DNA of 6,137 nucleotides from an uncultured bacterium. GTDB lineage: Bacteria; Bacillota; Clostridia; Oscillospirales; Acutalibacteraceae. Every line of letters begins with the position of its first letter. Positions within the stretch are counted from its first letter, which is position 1. The position numbers and the translations under genes were made by a program. Shown here one piece after another: positions 5,815 to 6,137 of this stretch. The notes under the pieces are model-generated. The model was given only the letters and a program-made list of their open reading frames with translations, was not told where the DNA came from and searched no databases. The DNA is taken from assembly GCA_945949625.1 (NCBI GenBank), contig CAMFFI010000074.1, positions 1 through 6,137 on the forward strand. The letters are read 5' to 3'.

Positions 5815-5920
5815 ACGGGAAACTGAGCCGAAACGGTCGGGCAAAACGCAGAACTTCTTTCTATATTATACAAAATTTTAAATCATTTTATATAACTAAT
5901 GACAATAGCGTTTTTTTCTT

Positions 5921-5936
5921 TAAAATGTTAAAATGT
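5921..5936 (+). promoter_or_regulatory. Tentative extended -10 promoter for the secreted-protein gene, within a tandem repeat
   Basis: TAAAATGT occurs twice in direct tandem (5921-5928, 5929-5936). The junction creates TGTTAAAAT (5926-5934), which reads as an extended -10 element about 32 bases before the TTG start at 5966. No good -35 box lies at 16-18 bases. A promoter is expected here because a strong terminator lies upstream, but these exact bases are a weak call. Confidence 0.3.
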
Positions 5937-5952
5937 ATTTGTATTTTAATTA

Positions 5953-5961
5953 AGAGGTGAT
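5953..5961 (+). promoter_or_regulatory. Ribosome binding site supporting a TTG start
   Basis: AGAGGTGAT matches the 16S anti-Shine-Dalgarno complement (AAGGAGGTGATC) at nearly every base and ends 4 bases before TTG 5966. This strong site is the main reason for accepting the non-ATG start. Confidence 0.75.
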
Positions 5962-5965
5962 AATT

Positions 5966-6137
5966 TTGAAATTAAAAAAGCTTATTTCAGTAACGCTTTC
6001 AGTTATTATGATTTTAAGCATTGCAATTGCGGCAAATGCCGCAGAAACTACACAGTCAGACTCTCAAGCTGTGACAAACGCACAGCAGTCAGGTCTTTAT
6101 GCACACGGTGTTCTTGACAGCGCCGAAACAGAGGCTT
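5966..6137 (+). CDS. Secreted protein of unknown function, N-terminal part (runs off the right edge)
   Basis: Only 57 residues are visible. They begin with a clear Sec signal peptide: a basic start (MKLKK), a hydrophobic core LISVTLSVIMILSIAIA (6-22), and a likely signal peptidase I site after ANA (23-25). The mature part begins Ala/Thr/Gln/Ser-rich and then reads SGLYAHGVLDSAETEA (42-57). No lipobox cysteine is present, so it is not a lipoprotein. The TTG start is set by the strong AGAGGTGAT upstream and by the signal peptide reading from it; the first in-frame ATG (residue 15) would cut the signal peptide. It is separated from birA by a strong terminator, so it belongs to another transcription unit. 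No domain can be recognised from this fragment. Confidence 0.82.
   Translation, partial: MKLKKLISVTLSVIMILSIAIAANAAETTQSDSQAVTNAQQSGLYAHGVLDSAETEA

Noticed and set aside
5826..5842. Small hairpin around CCGA/TCGG downstream of the birA terminator
   Set aside because: The stem is only 4 bp with no T run or conserved context; it is likely chance.

Overview
The window looks like chromosomal DNA from an AT-rich, low-GC Gram-positive bacterium, most likely a gut-type member of the Clostridia. The evidence is strong GGAGG-type ribosome binding sites, some non-ATG starts, a split (two-gene) transketolase, a type III pantothenate kinase, a stand-alone ECF transporter S component, and a BirA with a DNA-binding domain. 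This lineage call is an inference from gene content and style. No phage, IS element, CRISPR array, tRNA or rRNA was seen.

Left half, minus strand (read right to left): the two transketolase subunits (3008-2160, then 2160-1216, joined by a TGATG stop/start overlap), a terminator-like hairpin (1199-1166), an asparaginase-family protein (1145-135), and the first 40 codons of thioredoxin (122 to beyond base 1). The thioredoxin ribosome binding site overlaps the asparaginase stop codon, so those two genes are probably co-translated. The hairpin separates them from the transketolase pair.

Middle: a divergent AT-rich intergenic region (3009-3206) with a clear sigma-A promoter for the rightward genes and short repeats of uncertain meaning.

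Right half, plus strand: coaX (pantothenate kinase-like), a 127-base leader with several possible RNA stems, an ECF S component (vitamin uptake, possibly pantothenate), a GAAA-tetraloop hairpin, and birA (biotin-protein ligase and repressor), closed by a strong intrinsic terminator at 5782-5814. Together these form a small cofactor cluster: uptake of a vitamin, the first step of CoA synthesis, and biotin attachment or regulation. A new gene for a secreted protein then starts with TTG at 5966 and runs off the right edge.

Most of the window is housekeeping. The points most worth checking are the unusual active sites of two enzymes and the leader. The CoaX protein lacks the Asp normally found in the DxGTAT motif. 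The asparaginase-family protein appears to lack the catalytic Lys. The leader between coaX and the transporter gene could form alternative GC-box pairings. I see no convincing evidence of a wholly new system.
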